From Micromonospora sp. DSM 45708 (GTDB taxonomy: Bacteria; Actinomycetota; Actinomycetes; Mycobacteriales; Micromonosporaceae): a DNA stretch of 64,000 nucleotides. The stretch is taken from NCBI RefSeq assembly GCF_039566955.1, contig NZ_CP154796.1, forward strand, positions 3,348,001 through 3,412,000. The letters run 5' to 3'. The notes beneath the pieces are model-generated. The model was not told where the DNA came from, searched no databases, and saw only the letters and a list, made by a program, of their open reading frames with translations. The position numbers and the translations under genes were made by a program. Positions 14,432 to 23,886 of the stretch are shown piece by piece (position 1 is the stretch's first letter; each line of letters begins with the position of its first letter).

Positions 14432-16510
14432 ATGAGGAGATCCCTGCCCCGCCCCCGCCGGTGGACCGCGTACGCGGCGAGCCTGCTGCTCGCCACCACC
14501 GCGCTCGCCACCGTCGAACCGCCCCCGGCCGGCGCCGCCGCCGACCCGGTCGCGGTGACCGTGAACGCCCGCGCCGGGCTGGCCACCGTGCCGGACACCG
14601 CCCTCGGCGTCAACCACGCCATCTGGGACGCGAAGCTCGGCAGCACCGAGACGTCCGACCTGCTCAAGGCCGCCGGCGTGCGGATGCTGCGCTACCCCGG
14701 CGGCTCGTACGCCGACATCTACCACTGGAAGACGCACACCGCGCCCGGCGGCTACGTCGCGCCGGACACCGACTTCGACACGTTCATGGCGGCGGCCCGC
14801 CGGGTCGGCGCGCAACCGATGATCATCGCCAACTACGGCACCGGCACGCCGGCCGAGGCCGCCGAGTGGGTGCGGTACGCCAACGTCACCAAGGGCTACG
14901 GCGCGAAGTGGTGGACCGTCGGCAACGAGAACTACGGCAACGGCCTCTACGGTTCGGCCTGGGAGGCCGACGACCACGCCGACAAGAGCGCCACCCAGTA
15001 CGCCAAGCTGGTGATCGAGTACGCCGACGCGATGAAGGCGGTCGACCCGAGCGTCAAGGTCGGCGCGGTGCTCACCATGCCCGGCAACTGGCCGGACGGC
15101 ATCACCGCCGGCGGCGACCCGGGTCCGTGGAACCGGACCGTGCTCTCGCTCGCCGGCCCGAAGATCGACTTCGTGGACGTGCACTGGTACCCGGGCGGCA
15201 CCGCCGCCGAGTCGCTGACCCGGACCAACCAGCTCCCGGACGCCACCTGGCTACTGCGCCAGCAGATCGACAGGTACGCCGGCCCGAACGCCGACCGGAT
15301 CGGGATCAGCCTCACCGAGCTGAACGTCGACGCCGGCCGCACCACCCAGCCCGGCGCGCTGTTCCTCGCCGACGCCTACAGCGGCCTGCTGGAGCAGGGC
15401 GTCTTCACGGTGCAGTGGTGGAACGTGCACAACGGCATCGGCACCGTCTCCGAGGTCGCCGGGCAGACCGACTACGGCGACTTCGGGCTGCTGTCCAGCG
15501 GCGGCTGCACCGGCGACGGCGAGGTGTGCGAGCCGCCGTTCAACACGCCGTTCGCGCCGTACCACGCGCTGTCCATGATGAACACGTTCGCCCGCCCCGG
15601 CGACCAGTTCGTCCGCGCCGGCACCGACCAGCCGCTGGTCACCGCGCACGCGGTGCGCCGGCCGGACGGCAGTCTCGCGGTGCTGCTGCTCAACAAGGAC
15701 CCGGACACCGCGTACCCGGTCGCGGTCGACTACGCCGGCTTCACCCCGGCGGACGAGGCGCCGACCGTGCACACGCTGACGAACGGGGCGGGCGCCGTCA
15801 CCACCGGCCGCTCCGGCAGCGCCACCACCCGCACGCTGCCGCCGTACTCGCTGACCACGCTCGTGCTCCGACCGGCCGGCAGCTCCGCGGGGCGCCCGGG
15901 CGCCCCGGGCCGGCCGACCGCGGGCGCGGTGACCGACCGCGCCGCGACCATCTCCTGGCCGGCCGCCGCCGCGGGCGCCGCGCCGATCGCGAAGTACGAG
16001 GTGTACCGGCAGCACGGCGCCGTCAGCGAGCAGCTCGGCGAGACCGCCGGCACCTCGTTCACGGTGGGCAACCTGGAACCGGGCGCCCGCTACACGGTCA
16101 ACGTGCTGGCCCGCGACACCGCCGGCCGGGTGTCCTGGTCGTCCCCGCCGCTGACGTTCGCCACCGGCAGCCCGGCCGACAGCGGCTGCGCGGTCCGCTT
16201 CCACAACGACACCGACTGGGGCAACGGGTACGTGGCGACCGTCGACGTGGTCAACACCGGCCCGGACGCGGTCGACGGCTGGACGCTGACCTGGACCTGG
16301 CCGACCGGCTGGCAGCAGGTGAGCAGCGGCTGGAACGGCACCTGGACCCAGACCGGCGCGGAGGTCCGGGTGACCCCGACCGCCGACAACCGCCGGCTGG
16401 CCGCCGCCGGTGGGAGCACCAGCGTCGGGTTCGTCGGCGCGTACGGCGGGCCGAACGTGCCGCCCGGCGTGTTCCGGCTCAACGGCACGGTCTGCACCGT
16501 CCGGCCCTGA
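14432..16510 (+). CDS. Secreted clan GH-A glycoside hydrolase with FN3 and CBM2 modules
   Basis: 692 residues from the ATG at 14432 (AAGGA upstream). Signal peptide about 1-38. The catalytic region (about 40-480) is a TIM-barrel of clan GH-A type: LRYPGGSYADIYHWK, WWTVGNENYGN (N-E, likely acid/base Glu), IDFVDVHWYPGG and RIGISLTELN (likely nucleophile Glu). It resembles alpha-L-arabinofuranosidase or GH39/GH51-like enzymes, but I cannot assign a CAZy family. A fibronectin type III module (about 490-580) and a C-terminal CBM2 cellulose/xylan-binding module (about 590-692, SGCAVRFHNDTDWGNGYVATVDVVNTGP) follow. It probably attacks plant cell-wall polysaccharide. Divergent from the LPMO. Confidence 0.75.
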   Translation: MRRSLPRPRRWTAYAASLLLATTALATVEPPPAGAAADPVAVTVNARAGLATVPDTALGVNHAIWDAKLGSTETSDLLKAAGVRMLRYPGGSYADIYHWKTHTAPGGYVAPDTDFDTFMAAARRVGAQPMIIANYGTGTPAEAAEWVRYANVTKGYGAKWWTVGNENYGNGLYGSAWEADDHADKSATQYAKLVIEYADAMKAVDPSVKVGAVLTMPGNWPDGITAGGDPGPWNRTVLSLAGPKIDFVDVHWYPGGTAAESLTRTNQLPDATWLLRQQIDRYAGPNADRIGISLTELNVDAGRTTQPGALFLADAYSGLLEQGVFTVQWWNVHNGIGTVSEVAGQTDYGDFGLLSSGGCTGDGEVCEPPFNTPFAPYHALSMMNTFARPGDQFVRAGTDQPLVTAHAVRRPDGSLAVLLLNKDPDTAYPVAVDYAGFTPADEAPTVHTLTNGAGAVTTGRSGSATTRTLPPYSLTTLVLRPAGSSAGRPGAPGRPTAGAVTDRAATISWPAAAAGAAPIAKYEVYRQHGAVSEQLGETAGTSFTVGNLEPGARYTVNVLARDTAGRVSWSSPPLTFATGSPADSGCAVRFHNDTDWGNGYVATVDVVNTGPDAVDGWTLTWTWPTGWQQVSSGWNGTWTQTGAEVRVTPTADNRRLAAAGGSTSVGFVGAYGGPNVPPGVFRLNGTVCTVRP

Positions 16511-16538
16511 GCCGGTGATCGGCCCCTGAGCCGGGCGG

Positions 16539-17390
16539 TCAACCCCGGCCGGGCGGCCGGAGCCGGACGTCGGCCGTCGTCGGGACCTTCGTGGCCCGGC
16601 GGCGGCCGGCGCGGCGCGGCGGTGGCACCACGTGCGGGCGCGACGGTCCCACCGCCGGCGGGACGGGACGCCGGTCCGACGCGGCGGGTCGGGGCAGCGC
16701 GGCCAGGATCAGTCCGAGCAGCGCCACCGCGACGACCCCGTCGAGCCAGTAGTGGTTGCCGGTGCCGACGACCACGACCATGGTGATCAGCGGGTGCGCC
16801 AGCCAGAGCCAGCGCCACCGCCCGGCGGTGACCGCCACCAGGGCCAGCGCCACCGCCAGCGCCCAGCCCACGTGCAGCGAGGGCATGGCCGCGTACTGGT
16901 TGCTGAGCTGGTCGGCGTCGGGCGGTCCGTAGACGCTGGGGCCGTACCGGCGGCCGGTGTCGACCAGCCCGGTGAGCGTGGTCAGCCGTGGCGGCGCGAG
17001 CGGGACGCAGACGTGCAGCACCATCGCCGCGCCGGTCAGCGCCGCCAGCGCCCGCCGGAGCCGGAGGTAGTGGGCCGGCTGGCGCAGGTAGAGCCAGACC
17101 AGGCAGAGCACGGTGGCCGGGAAGTGCACGTACGCGTAGTAGCTGTTGGCCAGCCGCACCGGCAGTTCGTGCGCCAGCAGTGGCGCCTGCACGAGCGCCT
17201 CGTCGGGCAGGTGCAGCAGCCGTTCCAGCCACCAGATCCGTTCCCCGTTGGCCCGCGCGGTGCCGGCCCGCCCGGCGACCAGTTGCCGGCCCGCCTTGTA
17301 GGCGAGGAAGAGCACCGCGACGAGCGTCAGCTCGCGGGCCGCCCGGCGCAGCGCGCCGCCGGACGTGGACGCGCTCCGCCTGGTGTCCAA
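16539..17390 (-). CDS. PAP2-family membrane phosphatase/phosphotransferase
   Basis: 283 residues if started at the TTG 17390, which follows AAGGAGG at ideal spacing; an in-frame GTG at 17417 would put that ribosome site inside the gene. About six membrane helices. The PAP2 motifs are present: a degenerate first box, AAMPSLHVGWALAVALAL (P-S-x-H) and GTGNHYWLDGVVA (H-x3-D), as in the inositol phosphorylceramide synthase/AUR1-like branch. The C-terminus is a long Arg/Pro-rich cytosolic tail. Likely substrates are lipid phosphates or prenyl diphosphates. No operon partner. Confidence 0.8.
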   Translation of the reverse strand: MDTRRSASTSGGALRRAARELTLVAVLFLAYKAGRQLVAGRAGTARANGERIWWLERLLHLPDEALVQAPLLAHELPVRLANSYYAYVHFPATVLCLVWLYLRQPAHYLRLRRALAALTGAAMVLHVCVPLAPPRLTTLTGLVDTGRRYGPSVYGPPDADQLSNQYAAMPSLHVGWALAVALALVAVTAGRWRWLWLAHPLITMVVVVGTGNHYWLDGVVAVALLGLILAALPRPAASDRRPVPPAVGPSRPHVVPPPRRAGRRRATKVPTTADVRLRPPGRG

Positions 17391-17477
17391 CGCTCCTCCT
17401 TCGCCTGGGTCCGCCACCGGCGAGCCGGCACGGACCAGGGCCGCCGCCGGGGTCGGCGACGGCCCTGGGGTACGGAC

Positions 17478-19118
17478 TCAGCGGCGGGCGGATTCCTCCC
17501 GGCCGGCCGGGTCGGTGCCCACCCCGTCGAACGCGGGCGCTCCGTCGATCGCGTCGGCACCCACCGCCACCGCCCGGCCGGGGTCCGGCAGGTCGAGGCT
17601 GGAGCGCAGGGTAACCGGCCGCAGCAAGAGCGCCGCCACCACACCGACGACCGCGATCGCGGCCGAGATGAGGAAGATGTGCCCGGTCGCGTCCCCGTAC
17701 GCGGCGCGGACGATCTGCCGTACCGGCTCGGGCAACGCGTCGAGGTTCAGCGTGCTGCCGCCTCCGCCGCCGGTGGTGGGGATGCCGGCGGCGGCGAGGT
17801 CGTGGGTGATCCGGTCGGTGACCCGCCGGGCCAGCACCGCGCCGAGCACCGACACGCCGATGGTGCCGCCGAGCGACCGGAAGAAGGCCACGCTGGCGCT
17901 GGCCGCGCCGATGTCCTTGAGCGCGACGGTGTTCTGCACCGCGAGCACCAGGTTCTGCATGGTCATGCCGACGCCGACGCCGACGATGAACATGGCCACG
18001 CCGACGATGACCAGCGAGGTCTCGTGGTCGATGGTGCCGAGCAGCGCGAAGCCGGCGACCAGCACGATCGCCCCGAACACGATGTACGGCTTGATCTTCC
18101 CGCTGGTGGTGATCATCCGGCCGGCGACGATCGAGGAGATCAGCACGCCGGCCATCATCGGGATGGTGAGCAGGCCGGCCTCGGTCGGGCTGTAGCCGCG
18201 CCCGATCTGGAAGTACTGGCCGAGGAAGACCGCGCCGCCGAACATGGCCATGCCGACCGCGAGGCTGCCCAGGATGGCCAGTGCGGTGGTGCGCTCGCGG
18301 ACGATGTGCAGCGGCACCACCGGCTCGGCGGCCCGCGACTCGACCCGGACGGCGAGCGCCAGCAGCAGCACCGCGCCGCCGACCATGGCCCCGGTCTGCC
18401 AGGAGAGCCAGGCGAACGAGTCGTCGACGAAGGAGATCCAGATCAGCAGCACGCTGACCCCGGCGGCGATCAGCGTGGCGCCCAGGTAATCGATCTTGAC
18501 GTTCCGCCGGCGCACGGTGGGCAGGTTCAGCGTGACCTGGAGCAGGAACAGCGCGATGATCGCGACCGGCACGCCGACGAAGAAGCACCAGCGCCAGCCG
18601 AGCCAGGAGGTGTCGACGATGAGGCCGCCGAGCAGCGGGCCGCCGACCGTGGCGAGCGCCATGACGCCGCCCAGGTAGCCGTTGTAGCGACCGCGCTCGC
18701 GCGGCGGGATCATCGCCGCGATGGCCACCTGGACCAGCGCCTGGAGGCCGCCGACGCCGATGCCCTGGAAGGCCCGGGCGGCGATGAGCTGGCCGGCGCT
18801 CTGCGAGAAGCCGGCCGCCACGGAGCCGACCAGGAAGACCACGATGGCGACCTGGATCAGCAGCTTCTTGCTGAACAGGTCGGCCAGCTTGCCCCAGATC
18901 GGGGTGGTGGCCGTGGCGGTGAGCAGGGTGGCGGTGACCACCCAGGTGTACTGCGTCTGCGAGCCGTTGAGCGCGCCGATGATCTTCGGCAGGGCCGTCG
19001 AGACGACGGTGCTGCTCAGCATGGCCACGAAGAGCACCAGCAGCAGGCCGCTGAGTGCTTCCAGCGTCTGCCGCCGGCTCATGGGCGCGGCCTCGGCCGT
19101 CGCGGTGGGTGCGCTCAT
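17478..19118 (-). CDS. DHA2-family MFS drug exporter
   Basis: 546 residues from the ATG at 19118, behind TGGAGGA. About 14 membrane helices. Visible motifs: FVAMLSSTVVSTALPKIIG (helix 1, with Ser in place of the usual motif D1 Asp), KLADLFSKKLLIQ (motif A, degenerate), RAFQGIGVGGLQALVQ (motif B Arg) and VGGPLLGGLIVD (motif C). An insertion rich in Gly near residue 470 (TTGGGGGSTLNLDALPEPV) precedes helix 14. It should export drugs or metabolites. A TetR gene is divergent, with two palindromes between them, so the exporter is likely induced by its substrate. Confidence 0.9.
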   Translation of the reverse strand: MSAPTATAEAAPMSRRQTLEALSGLLLVLFVAMLSSTVVSTALPKIIGALNGSQTQYTWVVTATLLTATATTPIWGKLADLFSKKLLIQVAIVVFLVGSVAAGFSQSAGQLIAARAFQGIGVGGLQALVQVAIAAMIPPRERGRYNGYLGGVMALATVGGPLLGGLIVDTSWLGWRWCFFVGVPVAIIALFLLQVTLNLPTVRRRNVKIDYLGATLIAAGVSVLLIWISFVDDSFAWLSWQTGAMVGGAVLLLALAVRVESRAAEPVVPLHIVRERTTALAILGSLAVGMAMFGGAVFLGQYFQIGRGYSPTEAGLLTIPMMAGVLISSIVAGRMITTSGKIKPYIVFGAIVLVAGFALLGTIDHETSLVIVGVAMFIVGVGVGMTMQNLVLAVQNTVALKDIGAASASVAFFRSLGGTIGVSVLGAVLARRVTDRITHDLAAAGIPTTGGGGGSTLNLDALPEPVRQIVRAAYGDATGHIFLISAAIAVVGVVAALLLRPVTLRSSLDLPDPGRAVAVGADAIDGAPAFDGVGTDPAGREESARR

Positions 19119-19153
19119 CGCGCGTCCTCCAGAGGTGTCGGATGGGGGTGGCC

Positions 19154-19200
19154 GCTTGGTTGCCTCAAGCAATCATCAACAAATCTTGCCCAGCAGGCAA
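19154..19200. promoter_or_regulatory. Candidate TetR operators in the MFS/TetR divergent region
   Basis: Two short palindromes: TTGC-CTCAA-GCAA (19160-19172, nested in GCTTG...CAAGC at 19154-19170) and TTGCC-CAGCA-GGCAA (19186-19200). They share the TTGC/GCAA half-site and are 27 bases apart centre to centre, placed to block both divergent promoters. Confidence 0.55.
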
Positions 19201-19239
19201 CTTTGCCCGTTGAGAAAAGGATCACGTAACCTGGCCGGC

Positions 19240-19869
19240 ATGGACGAGTGCACCGGCCTGCGGGAGCGGAAAAAGGCGGCGACCCGCCTGGCGCTGCACG
19301 AGGCGGCCCTGCGGCTGGCCGTCGAGCACGGCCCGGACCGGGTCACCGTCGAGGCCATCGCCGACGCCGCCAACGTCTCCCGGCGCACGTTCTCCAACTA
19401 CTTCTCCGGCAAGGAGGAGGCGCTCTTCCACGGCGACACGATGCGGCTGCGCCGGATGCTGGAACTGGTCGCGGAGCAGCCCACCGGCCTGCCGCCCTGG
19501 GCCGCGCTGACCCGGGCCGCGCTGGCCCAGGCCGACGAGGGTTACGACGACCCGGCCGAGCCCTGGCTGAGCCGACGCCGCCGGCTGCACGGCCACCCCA
19601 GCCTGGCGGCCCACCAGGTCGGCGCGTACACGACCATCGAGCGGGAGCTGTCCGCCGAGATCGCCCGCCGCCTCACCGGCGCCGACGGGCCGCTGCGGGC
19701 GCGCGTCCTGGCCGCCACGTTCCTGGCCTCGCTCCGCGTCGCCGCCCAGCAGTGGATCGAGCACCCGGACGCGCCCCTGCGCGACGTGCTGCACGACGTG
19801 CTCGCCCACGCCACCCCCATGGCCGGGGGACGGCCCGGTGAATCCCCCATGACGGCTGAGCTGGGCTGA
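19240..19869 (+). CDS. TetR-family transcriptional repressor
   Basis: 209 residues. N-terminal TetR DNA-binding domain: LRERKKAATRLALHEAALRLAVEHGPDRVTVEAIADAANVSRRTFSNYFSGKEEALF (helix-turn-helix about residues 31-52). The C-terminal ligand domain is unremarkable. It is divergent from the DHA2 exporter and probably represses it and itself through the TTGC/GCAA palindromes between the genes. No ribosome site precedes the ATG at 19240; TAACCT ends seven bases upstream, suggesting a leaderless transcript. Confidence 0.9.
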   Translation: MDECTGLRERKKAATRLALHEAALRLAVEHGPDRVTVEAIADAANVSRRTFSNYFSGKEEALFHGDTMRLRRMLELVAEQPTGLPPWAALTRAALAQADEGYDDPAEPWLSRRRRLHGHPSLAAHQVGAYTTIERELSAEIARRLTGADGPLRARVLAATFLASLRVAAQQWIEHPDAPLRDVLHDVLAHATPMAGGRPGESPMTAELG

Positions 19870-19881
19870 CACACTCGGCCG

Positions 19882-21198
19882 GTGGGCGGCGACAGGTGGC
19901 GCAAGGGGCTCGGACCGCCGGCGCGGGTCGCCCCGGCCACCCGGGTCGACAAGTTCGAGATCTTCTTCGACCTCGTCTTCGTGGTGTCGTTCTTCATCAT
20001 CACGCGGGCCACCGCCGCCAACGTGACCGGACGGGAGCTGCTGCACGCGCTGCTGGTGCTCGCCGTGCTCTGGTGGTGCTGGGTGGTGCACATCGCGGTG
20101 GCCGCCCGGCTGCGGCTGGGCGAGGGCCTCGTGCCGATCCTGATGGTGGTCGGCATGGTCGCGTTGTTCACGTTCGCGCTGGCCCTGCCGCAGACGTTCG
20201 GCGACCTGCGCCAGGGCACCGCCGGCCCGATCCTGGTCACGGTCAGCTACGTGGTCATCCGGATCGTGCACACCTCGCTCTACTGGTACGCCACCCGCGG
20301 CGACCCGGCGGGCAGGCGCAAGGTGTGGCTGTTCCTGCCCGAGGTGCTGCTCTCGACCTGCCTGCTGCTGGTGGCCGCGTTGCTGCCGCCCCACGTGGAC
20401 CCGGAGGCCGGGCCGTGGCTGCGCGACGCGCTGTGGATCGCGGTGGTGGTGATCCAGTACAGCAGCGGACTGCTGGCCGGCACCGACGGCTGGAAGATCA
20501 CCTCGGCGGAGCACTGGACCGAACGCTACGACCTGATCCTGATCATCGCGCTGGGCGAGTCGGTCATCTCGGTCGGCGTCGGCGGCAACCTGCTCGGCAA
20601 GCCGGTGACCTGGCCGGCCATCCCGGCGGCGATCTTCGGCATCCTGTTCACCGCCGCGCTCTGGTGGACCCACTTCGACATGATCGGGCCGGCCGCCCGG
20701 ATCGCGTTGCACGCCGCCAAGGGCCATCCGCGGGTGGCGATGGCGCGCGACGCGTACGCCTATCTCTACCTGCCCATGATCGCCGGGGTGATCCTGTTCG
20801 CGCTCGGCGCGGAGGAGCTGGTCCGGACCGTCACCGACCCGGTGGGCGGCGCGGCGGAGCGGGGCCACGGGCCGGCGGTGCCGCTGCTCTTCGGCGGCGT
20901 GATGGTCTACCTGGCCGCCAACATGGCGTTCCAGTGGCGCACGCTCCGCACGCTGTCGTGGAGCCGGGTCGGCACGCTGGTCGTGCTGGCGGTCACACTG
21001 CCGGTCGGCCGCCACCTGTCCGCGCTCGGCGCGCTCGGTCTGCTCACCGCGATCTGCCTGGCGCTGGTCGCGGTCGAGCTGGTGACCTTCGCGGACGCCC
21101 GCGTGGCCCTGCGCCGGGCGGTGCACGAGGAGCGGGCCAGCGCCGAGGAGAACGAGGCCGCCTGGCGGTCCCGGTGGCACGACGTCGGGTCGGAGTGA
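19882..21198 (+). CDS. ltrA: LtrA-family (low temperature requirement A) membrane protein
   Basis: 438 residues with about 12 hydrophobic helices. LtrA signatures are VDKFEIFFDLVFVVSFF near the N-terminus, HWTERYDLILIIALGESVISVGVG in the middle and LWWTHFDMIGPA after it. The family is named from Listeria low-temperature mutants; its molecular function is not known. The GTG start at 19882 lies 12 bases after the TetR stop without a ribosome site. It may be read through from the TetR gene. The E-R-Y-x-L-I-x-I-x-L-G-E-S motif is the best evidence. Confidence 0.85.
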   Translation: MGGDRWRKGLGPPARVAPATRVDKFEIFFDLVFVVSFFIITRATAANVTGRELLHALLVLAVLWWCWVVHIAVAARLRLGEGLVPILMVVGMVALFTFALALPQTFGDLRQGTAGPILVTVSYVVIRIVHTSLYWYATRGDPAGRRKVWLFLPEVLLSTCLLLVAALLPPHVDPEAGPWLRDALWIAVVVIQYSSGLLAGTDGWKITSAEHWTERYDLILIIALGESVISVGVGGNLLGKPVTWPAIPAAIFGILFTAALWWTHFDMIGPAARIALHAAKGHPRVAMARDAYAYLYLPMIAGVILFALGAEELVRTVTDPVGGAAERGHGPAVPLLFGGVMVYLAANMAFQWRTLRTLSWSRVGTLVVLAVTLPVGRHLSALGALGLLTAICLALVAVELVTFADARVALRRAVHEERASAEENEAAWRSRWHDVGSE

Positions 21199-21245
21199 CC
21201 CGACCGCGCCGGTCCGCCGATCGGCGCGGGCCGTAGAGTCTCCGG

Positions 21246-22310
21246 GTGATCGAGATCGCCACCGAGGTCGACCTGTTCCATCAGCCCGCCCGGATCTGGC
21301 GGGCGTTGACCGAACGGGCGCTGCTGGCCAAGTGGTTCGCCGACAGCACACCGCGGGACGACCGCTGGTTGCTGGCGACCGCGGCGCTGCCCGGCTACGA
21401 CGCCGACACCGAGGTGGAGCTGGTCGAGCTGCGCGCCCCCCGACGGCTGGTGGTGCGGTGCCGGGAGGGGGACGAGCGGGCCACCCGGCTCGCCTGCGAC
21501 CTGACACCCAGCGGGCACGGCACCCGCCTGTCCGTCCGCGAGGTGCTGGAGGAGGGCGACTGGGACGCCGACGCCCGCGCCGGGCAGCACGAGCGGGCGC
21601 TGACCGGGCGGCTGCCGGCGATCCTCGACTGGCTCGCGTTCCAGGAGGTGGACCTGCGCCGCGCCGAGGGTGGGCTGACCGCGGAGCTGCCGGTGGTCCG
21701 CCTGCTCGGCGACGAGCGCGGTCGCCCCCGACGGCGGCTCCTGCTGGCCGCCGGCGCGGTGCTGCTGCTCGCCGGCGGCACCGGGGCGGCGTTGTGGGCG
21801 ACCCGGGACACCCCGCCGTCGCCGGCCGCCCCGCCGTCGCCGCCGGCGCTGGTCCTGCCCACCACCACCCCCGCCGCGTCGCCACGGCCCACCACCGCCC
21901 GACCCACGCCGAGCGCCAGCCGCCGCAGCGCCTCCCCCTCGCCGTCGCCGTCCCGCTCCCCCAGCCCTACGCCGAGCCCGACGCCGTCGGTCGCCGCCGT
22001 CGGGCTGACCGCGACGTACCAGACGGTCACCGACCGGGTCTTCGGCTACCGGGGCGAGGTGGTGCTCCGCAATCCCGGCCCGGCTCCCCGCCCGGATTGG
22101 ACGGTGACCGTGACGCTCGGCGACGGCGCCACCGTGGGCTCGGTCAACGGCGCCGAGGCGGCACAGGACGGCACCGTGGTCACGTTCACCGGCACCGAGT
22201 TGCCGCCCGAGGGCTCGGTCACCATCCGCTTCGACGTCCGGGACCCGGACCCCCTGCACGACGCCCCGGAGTCCTGCGCCGCCGACAACACTCCCTGCAC
22301 CACGCCCTGA
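21246..22310 (+). CDS. SRPBCC (AHSA1-like) domain fused through a TM helix and Pro/Ser linker to a CBM2-like domain
   Basis: 354 residues. Residues 1-140 are an SRPBCC/AHSA1-type domain: IEIATEVDLFHQPARIWRALTERALLAKWF, RRLVVRCRE, GTRLSVREVLEEGDWD and LTGRLPAILDWL. A basic stretch (GRPRRR) precedes one membrane helix (about 160-182), then a Pro/Ser/Thr linker (about 185-255). The C-terminal 95 residues (TYQTVTDRVFGYRGEVVLRNPG, DWTVTVTLGDGATV, VVTFTGTELPPEGSVTIRFDV) look like a CBM2-type beta-sandwich with two Cys near the end. Topology would put SRPBCC inside and the CBM-like domain outside. SRPBCC domains bind hydrophobic ligands. The combination is unusual; function unknown. Confidence 0.7.
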   Translation: MIEIATEVDLFHQPARIWRALTERALLAKWFADSTPRDDRWLLATAALPGYDADTEVELVELRAPRRLVVRCREGDERATRLACDLTPSGHGTRLSVREVLEEGDWDADARAGQHERALTGRLPAILDWLAFQEVDLRRAEGGLTAELPVVRLLGDERGRPRRRLLLAAGAVLLLAGGTGAALWATRDTPPSPAAPPSPPALVLPTTTPAASPRPTTARPTPSASRRSASPSPSPSRSPSPTPSPTPSVAAVGLTATYQTVTDRVFGYRGEVVLRNPGPAPRPDWTVTVTLGDGATVGSVNGAEAAQDGTVVTFTGTELPPEGSVTIRFDVRDPDPLHDAPESCAADNTPCTTP

Positions 22311-22350
22311 CCCCCCGCCTGCCATCCACACATTTCTATCGTTGAGGTCA

Positions 22351-22364
22351 TGGGAGCGCTCCCG
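22351..22364. promoter_or_regulatory. CebR/CelR-like operator upstream of the GH62-GH30 pair
   Basis: TGGGAGCGCTCCCG matches the established CebR/CelR operator TGGGAGCGCTCCCA of cellulolytic actinobacteria at 13 of 14 positions. It lies 85-98 bases before the GH62 start. In Streptomyces and Thermobifida this site represses cellulase genes until cello-oligosaccharide binds the LacI-family repressor. No CebR gene is in the window. Confidence 0.8.
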
Positions 22365-22448
22365 TAACATACCTGGCGCGGCTGTTAACGCTCACAAAAC
22401 ATCGCCCCCGCGAATGCGCGAGCCGCCACCACCACAGGAGGAAGCCCC

Positions 22449-23867
22449 ATGTCCAGATCCAGAGCGGCCAATGTCGGCCTGGTGTCGGCCGGTGTCGCGT
22501 TGCTGGCCTCGGCCGGCGTCGTCGCGGCGCTGCCGGCCGGCGCGGCAGCCGCCGGTTGTTCGGTGAAATACACCGTGTCGTCGCAGTGGGGCGGCGGCTT
22601 CGGCGCCGAGGTCGCCATCACCAACCTCGGCGACCCGGTTTCGGGCTGGACGCTCACCTGGTCCTACGGCGCCGGCCAGACCGTCACCCAGGCCTGGAAC
22701 GCCACCGTCACCCAGAGCGGCGCGAACGTCACCGCCAAGAACGTCAGCTACAACGGTGCCATCCCCACCAACGGCACCACCTCGTTCGGCTTCAACGGCG
22801 CCTGGACCAGCAGCAACCCCGCCCCCACCAGCTTCGCGCTGAACGGCGTCAGCTGCACCGGCGGCACCACCACGCCGACCACCTCGCCCACCGTGTCCCC
22901 CACGACGTCACCCACCAGCTCGCCCACGACGCCGCCCACGACGCCGCCGCCGGGTGGCACCTGCGCGTTGCCGTCGAGTTACCGGTGGTCCTCGACCGGG
23001 GCCCTGGCGCAGCCGAAGTCGGGTTGGGCGTCGCTGAAGGACTTCACCGTCGTGCCCTACAACGGCAAGCACCTGGTGTACGCGACCACGCACGACTTCG
23101 GCTCGTCGTGGGGTTCGATGAACTTCAGCCCGTTCACCAACTGGTCCGACATGGCCTCGGCCAGCCAGAACGGCATGTCGCAGGGCACCGTCGCGCCGAC
23201 GCTGTTCTACTTCGCCCCGCGTAACATCTGGGTGCTCGCCTACCAGTGGGGTGGCACCGCGTTCTCCTACAAGACGTCGTCCGACCCGAGCAACCCGAAC
23301 GGGTGGTCGTCGGCGCAGCCGCTGTTCACCGGCAGCATCTCCGGCTCCGGCACCGGCCCGATCGACCAGACGCTCATCGCCGACGACCAGAACATGTACC
23401 TGTTCTTCGCCGGTGACAACGGCAAGATCTACCGGGCGAGCATGCCGATCGGGAACTTCCCCGGCAACTTCGGCGCGAACTACACCACCATCATGAGCGA
23501 CACCACGAACAACCTGTTCGAGGCCGTGCAGGTCTACAAGCTCCAGGGCCAGACCCGCTACCTGATGATCGTCGAGGCGATCGGCGCGCAGGGCCGCTAC
23601 TTCCGCTCCTTCACCGCCACCAGCCTGAACGGCACGTGGACGCCGAACGCGGCCACCGAGAGCAACCCGTTCGCCGGCAAGGCCAACAGCGGCGCCACCT
23701 GGACCAACGACATCAGCCACGGAGAACTGGTCCGCACCACCGCCGACCAGACCTTCACCGTCGACCCGTGCAACCTCCAACTGCTCTACCAGGGCCGGGC
23801 CACCAACTCCGGCGGCGACTACGGCCTCCTGCCGTACCGACCGGGCCTGCTGACCCTCCAGCGCTAG
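22449..23867 (+). CDS. CBM2 plus GH62 alpha-L-arabinofuranosidase, secreted
   Basis: 472 residues from the ATG at 22449, behind AGGAGG. Signal peptide about 1-34 (ending AGAAAA). CBM2 about 36-137 ([20 protein letters not shown] to [10 protein letters not shown], with the terminal Cys pair and exposed Trp residues). Thr/Pro linker about 138-171. GH62 catalytic five-bladed propeller about 173-472, with [18 protein letters not shown] (catalytic Asp), [21 protein letters not shown] (Asp) and FEAVQVYKL (general acid Glu). GH62 enzymes remove arabinose side chains from arabinoxylan. It lies 19 bases upstream of the GH30 gene, and a CebR-like operator precedes it. Both enzymes likely act together on xylan in cellulose-rich walls. 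Confidence 0.93.
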   Translation: MSRSRAANVGLVSAGVALLASAGVVAALPAGAAAAGCSVKYTVSSQWGGGFGAEVAITNLGDPVSGWTLTWSYGAGQTVTQAWNATVTQSGANVTAKNVSYNGAIPTNGTTSFGFNGAWTSSNPAPTSFALNGVSCTGGTTTPTTSPTVSPTTSPTSSPTTPPTTPPPGGTCALPSSYRWSSTGALAQPKSGWASLKDFTVVPYNGKHLVYATTHDFGSSWGSMNFSPFTNWSDMASASQNGMSQGTVAPTLFYFAPRNIWVLAYQWGGTAFSYKTSSDPSNPNGWSSAQPLFTGSISGSGTGPIDQTLIADDQNMYLFFAGDNGKIYRASMPIGNFPGNFGANYTTIMSDTTNNLFEAVQVYKLQGQTRYLMIVEAIGAQGRYFRSFTATSLNGTWTPNAATESNPFAGKANSGATWTNDISHGELVRTTADQTFTVDPCNLQLLYQGRATNSGGDYGLLPYRPGLLTLQR

Positions 23868-23886
23868 TCGGACGAGGAGAGATTCG

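Noticed and set aside
22860..22960. Repetitive ACC/CCG stretches in this and other hydrolase genes, which look like tandem repeats or CRISPR-like spacing
   Set aside because: They encode Thr/Pro/Ser linkers between domains; there are no repeated units with unique spacers.
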